This document shows, piece by piece, positions 62,364-64,000 of a DNA stretch of 64,000 bases; positions within the stretch are counted from its first letter, which is position 1, and every line of letters begins with the position of its first letter. The notes beneath the pieces were generated by a model. It was given only the letters and a program-made list of their open reading frames with translations. It was not told where the DNA came from and searched no databases. A program made the translations under genes and the position numbers. Source of the DNA: Pagrus major (lineage: Eukaryota; Chordata; Actinopteri; Spariformes; Sparidae); assembly GCF_040436345.1 (NCBI RefSeq), contig NC_133223.1:8288847-8352846 (forward strand). The letters are read 5' to 3'.

Positions 62364-63794
62364 ATGGGCGACTGGAGCTTTCTGGGGCGGCTGTTGGAGA
62401 ACGCTCAGGAGCACTCAACGGTCATCGGCAAAGTCTGGCTGACTGTCCTCTTCATCTTCAGGATCCTGGTGCTGGGGGCTGCAGCTGAAGAGGTCTGGGG
62501 CGATGAGCAGTCTGACTTCACCTGCAACACCCAACAGCCTGGTTGCGAGAACGTTTGCTACGACGAGGCCTTCCCCATCTCGCACATCCGCTTCTGGGTG
62601 CTGCAGATCATCTTCGTGTCCACGCCAACTCTCATCTACCTGGGCCATGTGCTACACATCGTCCGCATGGAGGAGAAGCGGAAAGAGAAGGAGGAGGAGA
62701 CGCGCAAAGCAAACAGGTTCCAAGAGGAGAAAGAACTCCTTTATAGAAATGGTGGAGAAGTTGGAGGAGGAGGAGGAGGCGGCAAGAAGGAGAAGCCACC
62801 AATCAGGGACGAGCATGGCAAAATCCGTATCAGAGGCGCATTGCTGCGTACCTATGTGTTCAACATTATTTTCAAGACCCTGTTTGAAGTGGGATTCATT
62901 TTGGGCCAGTATTTCCTCTATGGCTTCCAGCTGAGGCCCCTGTACAAGTGTGCACGTTGGCCCTGCCCCAACACCGTTGACTGCTTCATATCGAGGCCCA
63001 CTGAAAAGACCATTTTTATTATATTTATGCTTGTGGTGGCTTGCGTGTCTCTTTTGCTGAATTTGTTAGAGATCTATCACCTTGGATGGAAGAAAGTTAA
63101 ACAGGGCATGACAAATGAGTTTGCCCCCGACCACGAGTCGCTGCGCCGCGTCGACATTGCAGAGCCTGAGTGTTTGGCCTCGGCCTCCAGAACTGCCCCA
63201 TCCAGCCTCAGCTACCCTCCCAACTACACAGATGTGACGGCGGGCAGCGGGGCATTCTTGCCGCCCATGGGGCCAGCAGCTGTGCCCTCAGCAGCGGAGT
63301 TCAAGGTGGATGACCTCCAGCAGGAGCAGTCCCTCCGCCAGCCTTCACCCTCTTCCCACTACTACATCACCAACAACAACAACCACAGGCTGGCCACACA
63401 GCAGAACTGGGCCAACCTGGCCACCGAGCAGCAGACTCGGGAGATGAAGGCCACCTCTTCCTCCCCATCCTCCTCTTCCTCCACCAGCACCAAGAACGAG
63501 CAGCAGCAGCAGCCCGTCGATGCTGCGCTGCTCCTTCCCACCAGCAACACCACCAGTAACACCAACATCACCAACACAACCGCCAATGTCGCCTCCAGCA
63601 GCAGCAGCCCTGGCACTGTTTCCAATGCAGGCAGCTGGGGTGGGGGGAAGAGCGACCAGGAGGATGGCCACGTCACCACCACCACAGCAGAGATGCACGA
63701 GCCCCCAGTAACGGTCAGCACAGACCCCCGGCGGCTCAGTCGGGCCAGCAAGAGCAGCAGCATCAGGGCCAGACCAAGTGACCTGGCTGTCTGA
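62364..63794 (+). CDS. gja3: gja3, alpha connexin of the Cx46 type
   Basis: GJA3 is the lens-fibre gap-junction subunit; human mutations cause cataract. The ORF is 476 codons in one exon. [20 protein letters not shown] at the start is characteristic of GJA3. Loop 1 cysteines are 54, 61 and 65 ([12 protein letters not shown]), loop 2 cysteines 196, 201 and 207 ([12 protein letters not shown]). TM regions lie at about 23-42, 77-96, 162-182 and 215-235. The cytoplasmic loop (about 101-157) is very charged ([13 protein letters not shown]) and has a run of seven glycines at 134-140. [13 protein letters not shown] follows TM4. The long tail is rich in S, T, N, Q and A with homopolymer runs, contains QQNWANLA as in mammalian GJA3, and ends RARPSDLAV, a PDZ ligand like that used for ZO-1. 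Other-frame ORFs here are shadows of the GC-rich tail. Confidence 0.95.
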   Translation: MGDWSFLGRLLENAQEHSTVIGKVWLTVLFIFRILVLGAAAEEVWGDEQSDFTCNTQQPGCENVCYDEAFPISHIRFWVLQIIFVSTPTLIYLGHVLHIVRMEEKRKEKEEETRKANRFQEEKELLYRNGGEVGGGGGGGKKEKPPIRDEHGKIRIRGALLRTYVFNIIFKTLFEVGFILGQYFLYGFQLRPLYKCARWPCPNTVDCFISRPTEKTIFIIFMLVVACVSLLLNLLEIYHLGWKKVKQGMTNEFAPDHESLRRVDIAEPECLASASRTAPSSLSYPPNYTDVTAGSGAFLPPMGPAAVPSAAEFKVDDLQQEQSLRQPSPSSHYYITNNNNHRLATQQNWANLATEQQTREMKATSSSPSSSSSTSTKNEQQQQPVDAALLLPTSNTTSNTNITNTTANVASSSSSPGTVSNAGSWGGGKSDQEDGHVTTTTAEMHEPPVTVSTDPRRLSRASKSSSIRARPSDLAV

Positions 63795-64000
63795 ATCTCT
63801 TCAGCCCTTTCATGTCCCTAAACCCAGACCAACACCCCGCTTCCCCCAACCCCACCCCATACACGGTGATTCTCAGACAAAAAAAAAATCATAGGCATGC
63901 ATAAAGCAAAAAAAAAAAAAGCAAAAAAAAAAAAAAAGACAAATAAAAAAACCCAGAAGAAGGCAAGGTGACAAGAGACAGGACAGCAGGACAGCAGGAC
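63795..64000 (+). other. start of gja3 3' UTR
   Basis: The stop codon is followed by a C-rich stretch and then A-rich runs (63880-63950), including aaataaaa. It is cut by the window edge, so the poly(A) site cannot be assigned. Confidence 0.6.

Noticed and set aside
62503..62934. 143-codon plus-strand ORF inside gja3
   Set aside because: It is a frame-shifted shadow of the gja3 coding exon.
63345..63763. Antisense ORFs of 117 and 133 codons over the gja3 tail
   Set aside because: They are low-complexity mirror images (V, L, G runs) of the Ser/Thr/Asn/Gln-rich tail in a GC-rich exon and have no start context or motif.

Overview
This window is nuclear DNA of a bony fish, probably a spiny-rayed (percomorph-like) teleost. 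It holds spliced vertebrate genes, and its introns are full of teleost-type transposon debris: short hAT-like elements with 8-base target duplications, a tRNA-derived SINE with a 15-base target duplication, a Tc1/mariner-like fold-back, non-LTR and Penelope-like fragments, and CA/CT microsatellites. Nothing bacterial or viral is evident.

Layout. (1) 111-14675, minus strand: ift88, the TPR protein of the intraflagellar-transport IFT-B complex. 21 coding exons give the first 724 residues; the last roughly 100 residues lie beyond the left edge. (2) 14676-15205: a compact head-to-head interval with an RFX X-box-like site, three CCAAT boxes reading toward ift88 and a GC box. (3) 15206-48179, plus strand: cryl1 (lambda-crystallin / L-gulonate 3-dehydrogenase), complete in nine exons and 312 codons, with a 16.2 kb sixth intron that is largely a transposon graveyard. 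(4) 48180-54567: intergenic, with a Penelope-like remnant, a 21-base minisatellite, a LINE 3' fragment and a SINE relic. (5) 54568-55377, plus: a one-exon beta connexin of the GJB2/GJB6 (fish cx30.3) type. (6) 55378-62363: intergenic, with a candidate gja3 promoter at its right end. (7) 62364-63794, plus: gja3 (connexin-46 type) in one exon, then the start of its 3' UTR.

Order and orientation (ift88 <- | -> cryl1 -> gjb -> gja3) match the human 13q12 block IFT88, CRYL1, GJB6/GJB2, GJA3, but with one beta connexin in place of two. The genes do not form one pathway: ift88 builds cilia, cryl1 is a soluble dehydrogenase, and the two connexins make gap junctions (gja3 classically in lens fibres).

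Most noteworthy are a probable U12-type intron in ift88 whose 3' end appears not to be AG, the very short divergent ift88/cryl1 promoter with an X-box, a nested transposon whose pre-insertion site survives in a related copy 25 kb away, a rearranged fold-back Tc1-like element, a 5'-UTR intron and TATA model for gja3, and a possible Myb/SANT-like transposon ORF. I found no convincing sign of a wholly new biological system. Exon boundaries come from reading splice sites and reading frame by eye and from remembered vertebrate protein sequences; no database search was run.
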